The notes under the pieces were generated by a model, which saw nothing but the letters and a program-made list of their open reading frames with translations, ran no database searches and was not told the DNA's origin. Below are positions 32,640-37,875 of a stretch of 37,875 bases of DNA, piece by piece. The stretch's first letter is position 1; every line of letters starts with the position of its first letter. The position numbers were made by a program, and so were the translations under genes. Origin of the DNA: a virus; the IMG/VR virus record IMGVR_UViG_3300010412_000050, positions 1 through 37,875 of that record; one strand, written 5' to 3'.

Positions 32640-33607
32640 CAGAGTTCCTTCCAGTTCCAGTTACTGGGTTTCGTGGACTTCGACTTGCGTGGCTTCTTCT
32701 TGGTCGAGGATGCACGTCGCGACGAGGACCCACCCCGCGATCCCCCAGATGACGAGCGCGAGGATGAGCGTCGGGAGGAGCCACCACCCAGGAGCGAGTC
32801 GCGAGCCTTGCACCATACGTCGAGGAGTTCCGGTCCGGTCACTTGACACGGGTCTTTCCCTTCGGGCAGGCGAGCGATGGTGGCCTCGTGACCAGCCGCC
32901 TGCAACTGGTCGACGATCCGGAGGGCGTTTCGGGCCTCGTTCAGCCCCCCGTCTAGCATGACGATGAACCGGTCTCCTTCGTGCTCGAGTTTCTCGAGGA
33001 TGGAGTCCGTCAGGTTCTGCCCCCAGAGGGCGGCGGCCCGGCTGTGCGTGACGTACGCGGTGCGGAGAGCATCCGCTCCCCCCTCCACGAGGATGATCGG
33101 CTCGTGCTTGGACGAGAACTGCTGGAAGTACATGATGCTGATCGCGGCACGCCCGTCCACGATCCAGGGCTTCGGGGCCCCGTAGTGGAAAGTCTTCGGC
33201 CAGATCCAGGGGACACAGGCGTGCGCCGTGGCGAACGTCATGACCCCATCCTTGAAGACACGGAAGACGATGCGCCCGCTCAGTCCGTTGGTGCCGCTCC
33301 TGACGCCATGCTTCAGCGCGAACGACACCGGGATCTGGTGGTCCCGCAGGTACTGGGCAGCGGACCCCCGCAGGTCGTAGGACGTGGTGAGGTCCGGCAG
33401 CCTCGCGACCCGGCTCTCCTGGTCCATCACGAGGACGGGCATCGTCACGCCCGTGAGGTTCTGGAGGATCTTGGTCGGACCCCCCTGCTGGCACCGGAAG
33501 CAGAAGAACTTCCCCTTCTTCCAGTTGACGTAGAGCTTGCCCTTCGTCTCGCCGCAGAAGATGCAGCAGTACCGGTGCTCCCCTCCGCTGATCCCCTTCA
33601 GCTTCAT
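32639..33607 (-). CDS. dnaG: DnaG-type DNA primase (322 aa)
   Basis: The N-terminal zinc ribbon is C15-x2-C18 (CIFC) and C36-x2-C39 (CFRC), reading DNA for priming. The TOPRIM core shows ILVEGGADALRT with E175, MLDGG with D219, and the following LPEGKDP (247-253) typical of DnaG TOPRIMs. It would synthesise RNA primers with the DnaB-like helicase of the same operon. The C-terminal about 45 residues are an unusual Ser/Arg/Lys low-complexity tail, LLGGGSSRR and then KKKPRKSK, in place of the normal helicase-binding domain. The ATG overlaps the tiny upstream frame (ATGA). Confidence 0.88.
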   Translation of the reverse strand: MKLKGISGGEHRYCCIFCGETKGKLYVNWKKGKFFCFRCQQGGPTKILQNLTGVTMPVLVMDQESRVARLPDLTTSYDLRGSAAQYLRDHQIPVSFALKHGVRSGTNGLSGRIVFRVFKDGVMTFATAHACVPWIWPKTFHYGAPKPWIVDGRAAISIMYFQQFSSKHEPIILVEGGADALRTAYVTHSRAAALWGQNLTDSILEKLEHEGDRFIVMLDGGLNEARNALRIVDQLQAAGHEATIARLPEGKDPCQVTGPELLDVWCKARDSLLGGGSSRRSSSRSSSGGSRGGSSSRRASSTKKKPRKSKSTKPSNWNWKEL

Positions 33608-33654
33608 GGCTTCTCCTCCAGCATGGCGTCCAACGCCTTCTCGGCTTCGCTCAT
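33604..33654 (-). CDS. Possible 16-aa micro-ORF before the primase
   Basis: MSEAEKALDAMLEEKP has its ATG overlapping the upstream 42-aa stop (ATGA) and its stop overlapping the primase start (ATGA). High third-position G/C and perfect coupling on both sides make it look translated, perhaps as a relay or leader. It is in the same frame as the run-on coiled-coil gene. Evidence is weak because of its size. Confidence 0.3.
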   Translation of the reverse strand: MSEAEKALDAMLEEKP

Positions 33655-34029
33655 GGCGTCACCTTGTGGTCGCGGACGAGGGTGGCGAAATAGTAGCTCC
33701 ACCGTCTCGCCTCGTAGTGGAGGTCGAGTTCCTCCAGCATCTTCGCCGCGCTCTCCAGGGCTTCGCGGTGGGTCGGCATGGCAGCGTTGGAGTTCTTGGT
33801 AGCATTCATCCAGTTCCCGGATCTTGCGGTTGGCGGCGGGGACGACATCGAGAATGTTGTGCCTACACCCGCCATCCCCGAGCATCCGGGTGCAGTCGCT
33901 ACCACAGACCGGGCAGGTGTAGTCGTCGCTGCCTTGCGTACGGGGGCTTGTGGCCTCCTTGTTCAAGGCAGCCTCCAGTTCCGCCACCCTGCGCTCCAGG
34001 GCAATGATGCGGTTGAGGGTATCATTCAT
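33604..34029 (-). CDS. Coiled-coil zinc-finger protein with run-on tail (141 aa)
   Basis: The ATG at 34029 has the site AAAGGAG (an ATG 6 bp upstream is too close to it). Residues 1-25 form a coiled coil (NRIIALERRVAELEAAL), and C39, C42, C46 and C55 (CPVCGSDC ... GGC) suggest a zinc site. Native-looking sequence ends near residue 83 (YQELQRC). The frame then continues with no stop through the 42-aa gene at 33651-33779, as in two other places in this genome, and finishes in the micro-ORF. Function unknown. Confidence 0.45.
   Translation of the reverse strand: MNDTLNRIIALERRVAELEAALNKEATSPRTQGSDDYTCPVCGSDCTRMLGDGGCRHNILDVVPAANRKIRELDECYQELQRCHADPPRSPGERGEDAGGTRPPLRGETVELLFRHPRPRPQGDAMSEAEKALDAMLEEKP
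33651..33779 (-). CDS. Small helical protein (42 aa), nested in the run-on frame
   Basis: MPTHREALESAAKMLEELDL onward, ending RDHKVTP. The third codon positions are nearly all G or C in this frame, unlike the overlapping run-on frame, so this is the likely coding frame over 33651-33779. Predicted helix, charged. The ATG lies within the end of the upstream zinc protein, and its stop overlaps the micro-ORF start (ATGA). No function assigned. Confidence 0.5.
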   Translation of the reverse strand: MPTHREALESAAKMLEELDLHYEARRWSYYFATLVRDHKVTP

Positions 34030-34049
34030 TGTCATCTCCTTTCAGGGTT

Positions 34050-34094
34050 GCGGGGAGTCCCGGGTCCTACCCCGGGATCACTCTGGCTCCCCGC
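34050..34094 (-). promoter_or_regulatory. Nested double hairpin in a 91-bp gene gap
   Basis: The outer arms GCGGGGAG (34050-34057) and CTCCCCGC (34087-34094) are perfect. Inside, TCCCGGG (34058-34064) and CCCGGGA (34071-34077) pair with a 6-nt loop. The structure lies between the acidic AT-hook gene and the coiled-coil gene, directly upstream of that gene's AAAGGAG site. With no T-run it is more likely a structured leader, processing site or stabilising element than a terminator. Confidence 0.55.
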
Positions 34095-34120
34095 CTCCAG
34101 AGGCCTTCACCCCTCCCGTG

Positions 34121-34600
34121 CTAGGGGATCGGGCGCATCGTCATGTCGATGAAGCGGAGCGCGAGTTCCTTGCACTCCTTCTTCGCCTTCGACATCTCCT
34201 TCTTGTCCCCCTCGATCCGGGCCGCAGCGTACTGCGCGTAGCACACCGCGATCTCGGTCCAGATCTGGTTGGCGGTCACGCGGGCCGTCGCCGGAGCAGC
34301 CTCGACGGTCTTGCGAGGACGACCAGGACCCCTCTTCGGAGGAGCGGGCTCGTCTTCCTCCTCCTCCTCCTCCTCGTCCTCGTCCTCCTCCTCGTCGTCG
34401 TCTTCGTCTTCGTCCTCGTCGTCCTCGTCTTCGTCCTCGTCCTCGTCCTCGTCCTCGTCGTCCTCGTCCTCGTCGTCCTCGTCGATGTCTTCCTCTTCCT
34501 CGTCGTCCTCGTCCTCGTCGTCCACGACGGGGGCCGCCTTCTTGGCCTTCTCGTCAGCGGCCTTGGCCTTGCTCGCCTTCTTCCTGCTCTTGAGACTCAC
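34121..34600 (-). CDS. Hyper-acidic AT-hook protein (159 aa)
   Basis: The GTG at 34600 overlaps the upstream stop (GTGA) with AGGAGGAGCT. Residues 1-23 are basic (KSRKKASKAKAA), 27-84 are an almost pure run of Asp/Glu, 89-97 (KRGPGRPRK) is an AT-hook that binds the minor groove of A/T-rich DNA, and 105-150 form a helical domain (QIWTEIAVCYAQYAAARI). The acidic run is encoded by a GAC/GAG microsatellite. A DNA-mimic or histone-like decoy that also binds A/T-rich DNA, for example the control regions at the two ends, is possible. No known family. Confidence 0.6.
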   Translation of the reverse strand: MSLKSRKKASKAKAADEKAKKAAPVVDDEDEDDEEEEDIDEDDEDEDDEDEDEDEDEDEDDEDEDEDDDEEEDEDEEEEEEEDEPAPPKRGPGRPRKTVEAAPATARVTANQIWTEIAVCYAQYAAARIEGDKKEMSKAKKECKELALRFIDMTMRPIP

Positions 34601-34776
34601 AGCTCCTCCTTGTCGAGAACCTCCAGGACCGTTCGGAACCGGGGGTAGGGGAGGTTCCGTCCCATCACCCAGTTCTTCACCGTGCGGACATCGACGCCCA
34701 GCCGGTACGCCAACCGGCTCATCGGCCACCGCCGATCATCGAGGATCCGACGGACCATCGTGCGGTACTTGTGCAT
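34597..34776 (-). CDS. Small HTH DNA-binding protein, Cro-like (59 aa)
   Basis: Residues 17-42 (RWPMSRLAYRLGVDVRTVKNWVMGR) give a classical helix-turn-helix: an LAYRLGV turn and a recognition helix RTVKNWV. With 59 residues it is the size of phage Cro-type repressors. A frame reaching farther upstream exists, but the coding bias starts at this ATG. It lies next to a second HTH regulator and downstream of a region of palindromes that could be the operator. Confidence 0.6.
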   Translation of the reverse strand: MHKYRTMVRRILDDRRWPMSRLAYRLGVDVRTVKNWVMGRNLPYPRFRTVLEVLDKEEL

Positions 34777-34783
34777 CAGCTCC

Positions 34784-35038
34784 CTACGAGACGAGCCGGG
34801 CGACCTTCGTGCGGTACGTGCGGGCCATCTTCTCGAGAACCGCGAGCGTCGGGGCAACCGTGTTCTCCTTGGACTCGAGCTGGTAGAGGAAGGAGAGCGT
34901 CACCCCCATCTGCGAGGACGCCTCCTGCACCGAGAGCTGGGAGGCTTCACGGGCATCGACGATGTTCGCCTTGACCTTCTTCCGGAGCTTCGGGCTGATG
35001 AGGTACTTCACTCCGGCCTTCGTCTTCTTCGCTTTCAC
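34784..35038 (-). CDS. XRE-family transcriptional regulator, antitoxin candidate (84 aa)
   Basis: The GTG at 35038 overlaps the upstream stop (GTGA) with AGGAGGGGGAA upstream. Residues 35-75 (LSVQEASSQMGVTLSFLYQLE and then LAVLEKMARTY) match the XRE helix-turn-helix, including the conserved A-x-x-x-G-V/S turn and the LxxLExxENxP-like helix. A basic N-terminal extension precedes it. It lies directly behind a HicA-like gene with coupled translation, like a toxin-antitoxin pair, but could simply be the phage repressor. Confidence 0.65.
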   Translation of the reverse strand: MKAKKTKAGVKYLISPKLRKKVKANIVDAREASQLSVQEASSQMGVTLSFLYQLESKENTVAPTLAVLEKMARTYRTKVARLVS

Positions 35039-35262
35039 TTCCCCCTCCTGAACGGGCTCGAAGGGCAGCGGTTGATCGAGCGTACCGCGTTCCGCGCAGC
35101 CCGTAGATTGCTGCTCTTGGACGCACTCCCGGAGTTCGGGAGGGTCACGACGTGCTTCCCGCACGGGCAGTAGTAGAGCAGGTGGCTGCCCTTCGCGGGA
35201 CGTTTCTCCCACCCTTCCGCGTCAAGGATCCTCGCGACATCCACGAAGCTGGTGGGCTTCAT
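35035..35262 (-). CDS. HicA-like small protein (75 aa)
   Basis: The ATG overlaps the upstream stop (ATGA). Residues 5-60 follow the HicA/dsRBD-like alpha-beta-beta-beta-alpha plan: helix VARILDAEGWEK, then KGSHLLYYC with the G-S/D-H motif (25-27; the histidine is the presumed catalytic residue), strand HVVTLPN and helix LRAARNAV. HicA proteins are mRNA-cleaving toxins whose partner is HicB or an XRE protein. Here the coupled downstream gene is XRE-type. C32 and C34 are unusual for the family. The toxin role is inferred from motif and neighbourhood. Confidence 0.55.
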   Translation of the reverse strand: MKPTSFVDVARILDAEGWEKRPAKGSHLLYYCPCGKHVVTLPNSGSASKSSNLRAARNAVRSINRCPSSPFRRGK

Positions 35263-35855
35263 CCCATCACCCCCCGGTCGTCATCCTCGGGTTTCACCTT
35301 GAGCCTGTCAAGCAGTTTTCTGAGACGGCCCGAATACTCCCCGACCTCGACCATCCCGGGGTGGAAGTCGATCCCCGCCCAGTACGCGACCGCTTCCCGG
35401 GCCTGCTCGACCTCCCCGGCCCACGCCCACCGCAGGAACCTCCAGTCCCGGATCATCATGAGAACCGGCGGCTGCAGTCCCCGGGCCCGGAAGGAATCCA
35501 TCTTCAGGAGGTAGCGCTTCCCGACCGGCTTGATCGCGATCGGGATCACGACCGTCTGCTCCCCGTGGAACTCCATCGGCCAGGACAGGTCCGGGAACCC
35601 CAGCCTCACCGAGGTCTCTGCCTCGTCCGGGAACGCCACCCCGTAGACCGTGCTCCCCTCCCACACCTCGGGCACCTGACCGTAGAGCTGGGTCAGTGGA
35701 GTCACCTCGCTGTAGAGCTTCCACTCGAGCTGGCCGTACATGGAGCCGTCCCACCGATCCCGATCGTCTGCCGGTGAAAGCAGAGGTACAACAAGCCGGT
35801 CCCCCTTCTTGAGCGTTCCCTTCAAGAAGGGAATTGCGTACTCGATCTTCTTCAT
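35259..35855 (-). CDS. Hypothetical protein, first gene of the leftward operon (198 aa)
   Basis: The ATG at 35855 follows AAGGAGACCAATTT, a strong site, just downstream of the palindromic control region. The protein is beta-rich and tryptophan-containing (WDGSMYGQLEWKLY, KPVGKRYLLKMDSF, MMIRDWRFLRWAWAG) and ends in a charged helical tail (SGRLRKLLDRLKVKPEDDDR). No motif or family is recognised. As the first early gene it may be among the earliest expressed, so a host-takeover role is possible, without direct support. Confidence 0.6.
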   Translation of the reverse strand: MKKIEYAIPFLKGTLKKGDRLVVPLLSPADDRDRWDGSMYGQLEWKLYSEVTPLTQLYGQVPEVWEGSTVYGVAFPDEAETSVRLGFPDLSWPMEFHGEQTVVIPIAIKPVGKRYLLKMDSFRARGLQPPVLMMIRDWRFLRWAWAGEVEQAREAVAYWAGIDFHPGMVEVGEYSGRLRKLLDRLKVKPEDDDRGVMG

Positions 35856-35888
35856 AAATTGGTCTCCTTCATAAATGCGTCTTTATAT

Positions 35889-35908
35889 GTACCTATGTCT
35901 ATAGGTAC
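35889..35908. promoter_or_regulatory. Perfect 20-bp palindrome, operator candidate
   Basis: The arms GTACCTAT (35889-35896) and ATAGGTAC (35901-35908) are perfect inverted copies around GTCT. It lies 34 bp upstream of the first gene of the leftward operon, the typical place for a repressor operator. The XRE or Cro-like proteins of the same operon are candidate ligands. TATATGT and TACGTA motifs surround it. Confidence 0.65.
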
Positions 35909-35956
35909 TACGTAATACGTATCCTTTACGTACTACGTCTACTCCACCCTCTCTGA

Positions 35957-36000
35957 CGGAGGTAGTGCCGAGGAGCGAAGCGACGAAGGTACTACCTCCG
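35957..36000. repeat. Inverted repeat, 13-bp arms with one mismatch
   Basis: CGGAGGTAGTGCC (35957-35969) and GGTACTACCTCCG (35988-36000) pair except at one position, around an 18-nt loop. It could be a second operator or an RNA stem in the 5' leader. The arms share GGTACTAC with the 35904-35914 motif. Confidence 0.6.
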
Positions 36001-36007
36001 GTGTAGT

Positions 36008-36040
36008 CAATATCCACAAAGAGCGTACTTGAGGATATTG
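36008..36040. repeat. Inverted repeat, 8-bp arms, 17-bp spacer
   Basis: CAATATCC (36008-36015) and GGATATTG (36033-36040) are perfect inverted copies. The spacing of 17 bp between arms, and the TTGACT on the minus strand overlapping the left arm, suggest a binding site that overlaps a promoter. Confidence 0.5.
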
Positions 36041-36052
36041 TCTTATCCTTCT

Positions 36053-36114
36053 AACGGGAGGATCCCCCTACGTCGTCGTCGCTGCGCTCCTCCTCCTCCG
36101 GGGGCCCTCCCGTT
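36053..36114. repeat. Long G/C inverted repeat around a codon-like loop
   Basis: AACGGGAGG (36053-36061) pairs with CCTCCCGTT (36106-36114), and after two mismatches CCCCC (36064-36068) pairs with GGGGG (36100-36104). This gives a long imperfect hairpin with a G/C-rich loop. It may be a terminator, an RNA element or a protein-binding cruciform. Confidence 0.5.
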
Positions 36115-36210
36115 CATGAGGTCTAGGTGGTTATGTCTTCTCGGTAGACCACAGGTACTATGAGCTGCACTCCAGCTCACTCGGAATCCTCCAGGATCGT
36201 CGATCTCGGA

Positions 36211-36239
36211 GGGGGGTGCTATGGTGGTAGCCACCCCCC
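36211..36239. terminator. Terminator-like hairpin after the right-end operon
   Basis: The arms GGGGGGTG-CTA (36211-36221) and TAG-C-CACCCCCC (36228-36239) form a stem with one bulged base and a 6-nt loop. It lies about 50 bp downstream of the last right-end gene (leftward), where a transcript end is expected. No T-run follows on either strand, so it may be a Rho-assisted end or a stabiliser and not a classic intrinsic terminator. Confidence 0.4.
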
Positions 36240-36287
36240 ATAGATCTCTTCACCACGGGCCTCGCAGGGGCCTTCCCGGCGAAGCTG

Positions 36288-36791
36288 TCAGTCCATCCGG
36301 GACTGTGCGTAGAACTTCATCCCGGGAAGCTCTGCCTCCAGGGTCTCGGCCATGGCACGGGCGCAGGCCTCTTTCCGCTCCAGGGACTGGCCGAAGGAGT
36401 GGATCCAGTACTGCACACCGCCGTTCCATTTATGAGACCACCCGGCGTTCTTGCGGGCCCACTGCGAGAAGGAGTCGTTCCCTGGACGGTGCATCACCCA
36501 GGCGAATCCGCAGCAGCCGTCCTTCACGACATCCACGATGGAGCCCGCAGGCTCCGGGAAGCCACAGCCCACCACCGTCATCGGGTGGGGCACGCAGGCC
36601 TTCCCCGCGAGGTAGCCCGCCTCCTTGGCCTTGGTCCAGGCGGCCTCGAACGAGGCGTAGCGGTCCATCCGCTCCTGCTTGTCGGCCTGGATCTGCTCCT
36701 TCCAGCGGGCCCTTGCCTCCCGCTTGTGGAACGTGCAGTACTTGCTCTTGCCGGAACGGGGATCCTCACAGGTCTCGATCACGCACTTCAT
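36288..36791 (-). CDS. Conserved phage hypothetical protein with N-terminal zinc motif (167 aa)
   Basis: The ATG at 36791 has GGAGGACTG upstream. The N-terminus CVIETCEDPRSGKSKYCTFH contains three cysteines and a histidine in a zinc-finger-like layout. The C-terminal domain carries GFAWVMHRPGND, NGGVQYWIHSFGQSLERKEA and an ending FYAQSRMD. I recall this GFAWV, GQSxxRKEA, SRMD pattern from uncharacterised proteins in many phages. Function unknown; it is the last of the five right-end genes. Confidence 0.6.
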   Translation of the reverse strand: MKCVIETCEDPRSGKSKYCTFHKREARARWKEQIQADKQERMDRYASFEAAWTKAKEAGYLAGKACVPHPMTVVGCGFPEPAGSIVDVVKDGCCGFAWVMHRPGNDSFSQWARKNAGWSHKWNGGVQYWIHSFGQSLERKEACARAMAETLEAELPGMKFYAQSRMD

Positions 36792-36793
36792 GG

Positions 36794-37054
36794 TCAGTCC
36801 TCCTTCACGTTGCGGACCTCGAAGGTCCAGGTGGGTTCGCCGGACAGGAACTCGAGAACGGGGCGCATGTCCTCATGGTTGACCAGGAGGTCCCCGACAT
36901 GCAGGGACGTGACCGACTCCAGGTATGGAGGCTGCAGCTCGGGGTTCCTTGGCGAGTAGATCCTCCCGGTCACCGGGATCTCACCTGCGTTGAGCAGCTT
37001 CGCGAGGATGGTGATGCCTCGCCGGACCTCGAACACCGCGTGCTTGGTCTTCAT
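36794..37054 (-). CDS. Hypothetical protein (86 aa)
   Basis: The ATG overlaps the upstream stop (ATGA) with GGAGGAGTC upstream. Mixed alpha/beta, with MKTKHAVFEVRRGITILAKLL at the start, a strand-rich middle (VTGRIYSPRNPEL) and an ending WTFEVRNVKED. No motif recognised. The tight cluster of five small leftward genes suggests early host-interaction proteins. Confidence 0.55.
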   Translation of the reverse strand: MKTKHAVFEVRRGITILAKLLNAGEIPVTGRIYSPRNPELQPPYLESVTSLHVGDLLVNHEDMRPVLEFLSGEPTWTFEVRNVKED

Positions 37055-37353
37055 GACTCCTCCTTCATCGGGCGCAGGAAGCGCCAGTTGTGGAACTCGA
37101 TCAGGATGTCCCACGGCTCTCGTGTGACCATCCGGAATCCATGGGCTCTGGGGCTCTCGATCCCGTCGGCCCAGTCGATCACGAGCCTGCCGTTCTTGCG
37201 GACGCGGACCACTGTTGCGACCAGCCGCCCGCGCTGGGAAAGGACGAGGTCGCCCTTCTTCGGCTTCCACATCCGGTTCTTGTCCAGGACGAGGCCGGTT
37301 CCGAAGAACCGGCACGTCGTCAGGATCTTCTGCAGTTCGGGGAGGCTCTTCAT
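37051..37353 (-). CDS. Hypothetical protein with SH3/KOW-like segment (100 aa)
   Basis: The ATG at 37353 overlaps the upstream stop (ATGA); GGTGGGACGAGG precedes it. Residues 30-65 (KKGDLVLSQRGRLVATVVRV then GRLVIDWADG) resemble a small beta-barrel of the SH3/KOW kind found in nucleic-acid or ribosome-associated proteins. The remainder has a helical start and an aromatic end (FHNWRFLRP). Function unknown. Confidence 0.55.
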   Translation of the reverse strand: MKSLPELQKILTTCRFFGTGLVLDKNRMWKPKKGDLVLSQRGRLVATVVRVRKNGRLVIDWADGIESPRAHGFRMVTREPWDILIEFHNWRFLRPMKEES

Positions 37354-37622
37354 CCTCGTCCCACCTCGGAGAGCATCGAGGACCTCCCGGCCAGGAACCC
37401 CCGGACGTAGGTCTGCATGTACTCCAGCACGTCCTTCGGGACGGGACGGGCACGGTCGACCCGCTCGGTGATCAGCTCCCACCAGGGATGCGTGTGCCCT
37501 TCGTGGGCGGCGATCTCGAAGACGTAGTAGCCTTCGTCGTACACGTTCTGGAGAGCCTTGGTCAGCGCCGCTGCCTCGGCCAGCGACAGGTACTTCGCGA
37601 TGGTCATCCGCTTCTTGTTCAT
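37350..37622 (-). CDS. Hypothetical protein (90 aa)
   Basis: The ATG at 37622 overlaps the upstream stop (ATGA) and is preceded by GGGGGCAGGG. The product is mostly helical (LSLAEAAALTKALQNVYDEG) with a YYVFEIAAHEGHTHPWW segment that includes a cluster of histidines and tryptophans. No family recognised. Confidence 0.55.
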   Translation of the reverse strand: MNKKRMTIAKYLSLAEAAALTKALQNVYDEGYYVFEIAAHEGHTHPWWELITERVDRARPVPKDVLEYMQTYVRGFLAGRSSMLSEVGRG

Positions 37623-37867
37623 CCCTGCCCCCTCTCGGCCTGCTCGGCCAGCGCCATCTTCTCCATCAGGGACAGCCGGACCATCCGGAATCCCTCCTCC
37701 ATCCTCTGGAGGTCGTCGCAGATCTCTTCGTGGTTGAAGTAGATCGCGCCCTTGTCGTCGTCATGGTCCTTCAGCTCCAGGTTGATGCGGTTCATGATCC
37801 GCTGGGCTCCTCGCAGCGCGAGGTCGAGCTGCCCCTCGGGATCGATGTAGGGTCCCAGCGTTCCCAT
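37619..37867 (-). CDS. Hypothetical helical protein at the right end (82 aa)
   Basis: The ATG at 37867 lies 8 bp from the window end, so its promoter and ribosome binding site are outside the window or on the joined left end. The protein is acidic and helical (ALRGAQRIMNRINLELKDHDDD and QRMEEGFRMVRLSLMEKMALAEQ). It is the first gene of the right-end operon. Function unknown; an earlier start outside the window cannot be excluded. Confidence 0.5.
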   Translation of the reverse strand: MGTLGPYIDPEGQLDLALRGAQRIMNRINLELKDHDDDKGAIYFNHEEICDDLQRMEEGFRMVRLSLMEKMALAEQAERGQG

Positions 37868-37875
37868 GAGACCCA

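Larger units (their letters stand above)
35856..36287. promoter_or_regulatory. 432-bp intergenic control region
   Basis: There is no gene here on either strand. The A/T-rich left part (35870-36040) contains several TACGTA/ACGTA repeats, the 20-bp palindrome and a TTGACT (minus strand, 36010-36005) that could be a -35 box. The right part contains two more inverted repeats and a terminator-like hairpin. The region separates the five small right-end genes from the main leftward operon, so it likely ends one transcript and starts the next. No clear consensus promoter was found. Confidence 0.6.

Noticed and set aside
34269-34886. Plus-strand poly-serine frame
   Set aside because: Shadow of the Asp/Glu microsatellite of the acidic protein on the minus strand.
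36115-36200. tRNA-like fold with GGTCTA/TAGACC stem and GAGCT/AGCTC stem
   Set aside because: No T-loop GTTCGA, no acceptor pairing or CCA-consistent layout.

Overview
The window looks like a complete or nearly complete genome of a tailed, short-tailed (podovirus-like) double-stranded DNA phage of a bacterium with high G+C (roughly 60-65% by eye). The evidence is a full set of virion genes (large terminase, portal, scaffold, major capsid protein, head-tail adaptor, tail nozzle, tail spike/fibre, internal virion proteins), no tail tube, sheath or classical tape measure, and a DNA replication module. Nearly every gene touches or overlaps the next (ATGA, GTGA or TGATG junctions), third codon positions are mostly G or C, GTG starts are common, and purine-rich ribosome binding sites are clear. 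I see no integrase, RNA polymerase, tRNA or CRISPR array. The host cannot be named from the sequence.

Layout. Positions 1-496 hold no convincing gene but are rich in signals: three 16-bp tandem repeats, nested A/T-rich palindromes, GGGGTACCCC-type palindromes, a promoter/operator candidate and a perfect 39-bp tandem duplication. Positions 497-24768 form one rightward late operon: two small virion-like proteins, probable small terminase, large terminase, portal, scaffold, major capsid, a decoration candidate, several small structural proteins, adaptor, nozzle, beta-helix spike, fibre, three internal-virion (ejection) proteins ending in an 1842-residue giant, and a small membrane coiled-coil protein.

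Positions 24765-35855 form one leftward early/middle operon, listed here in transcription order: an unknown 198-aa protein, a HicA-like protein, an XRE-type regulator, a second small HTH protein, a hyper-acidic AT-hook protein, small zinc/coiled-coil proteins, a DnaG-type primase, a glycoside-hydrolase-like TIM-barrel protein, a three-part uracil-DNA glycosylase / 3'-5' exonuclease / DNA polymerase I fusion, a gp32-like ssDNA-binding protein, a small HTH protein, a Cas4/RecB-like nuclease, three small proteins, a DnaB-like helicase, an unknown protein, a PD-(D/E)XK nuclease and an M15-type endolysin. The late and early operons converge with overlapping stop codons at 24765-24768.

Positions 35856-36287 are a control region with four inverted repeats, including a perfect 20-bp palindrome. 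Positions 36288-37867 carry five small leftward genes of largely unknown function. If the molecule is circular or circularly permuted, the left-end non-coding region would lie between the divergent genes at 37867 (leftward) and 497 (rightward).

Most worth a second look: the UDG-exonuclease-polymerase fusion; the HicA-like/XRE/HTH/acidic AT-hook cluster behind the palindromic control region; a glycoside-hydrolase-like gene inside the replication operon; three places where a gene runs on without a stop through its downstream neighbour in another frame; a kinase-like stretch inside the giant ejection protein; and the repeat-rich left end, which shares an 11-bp motif with the right control region.
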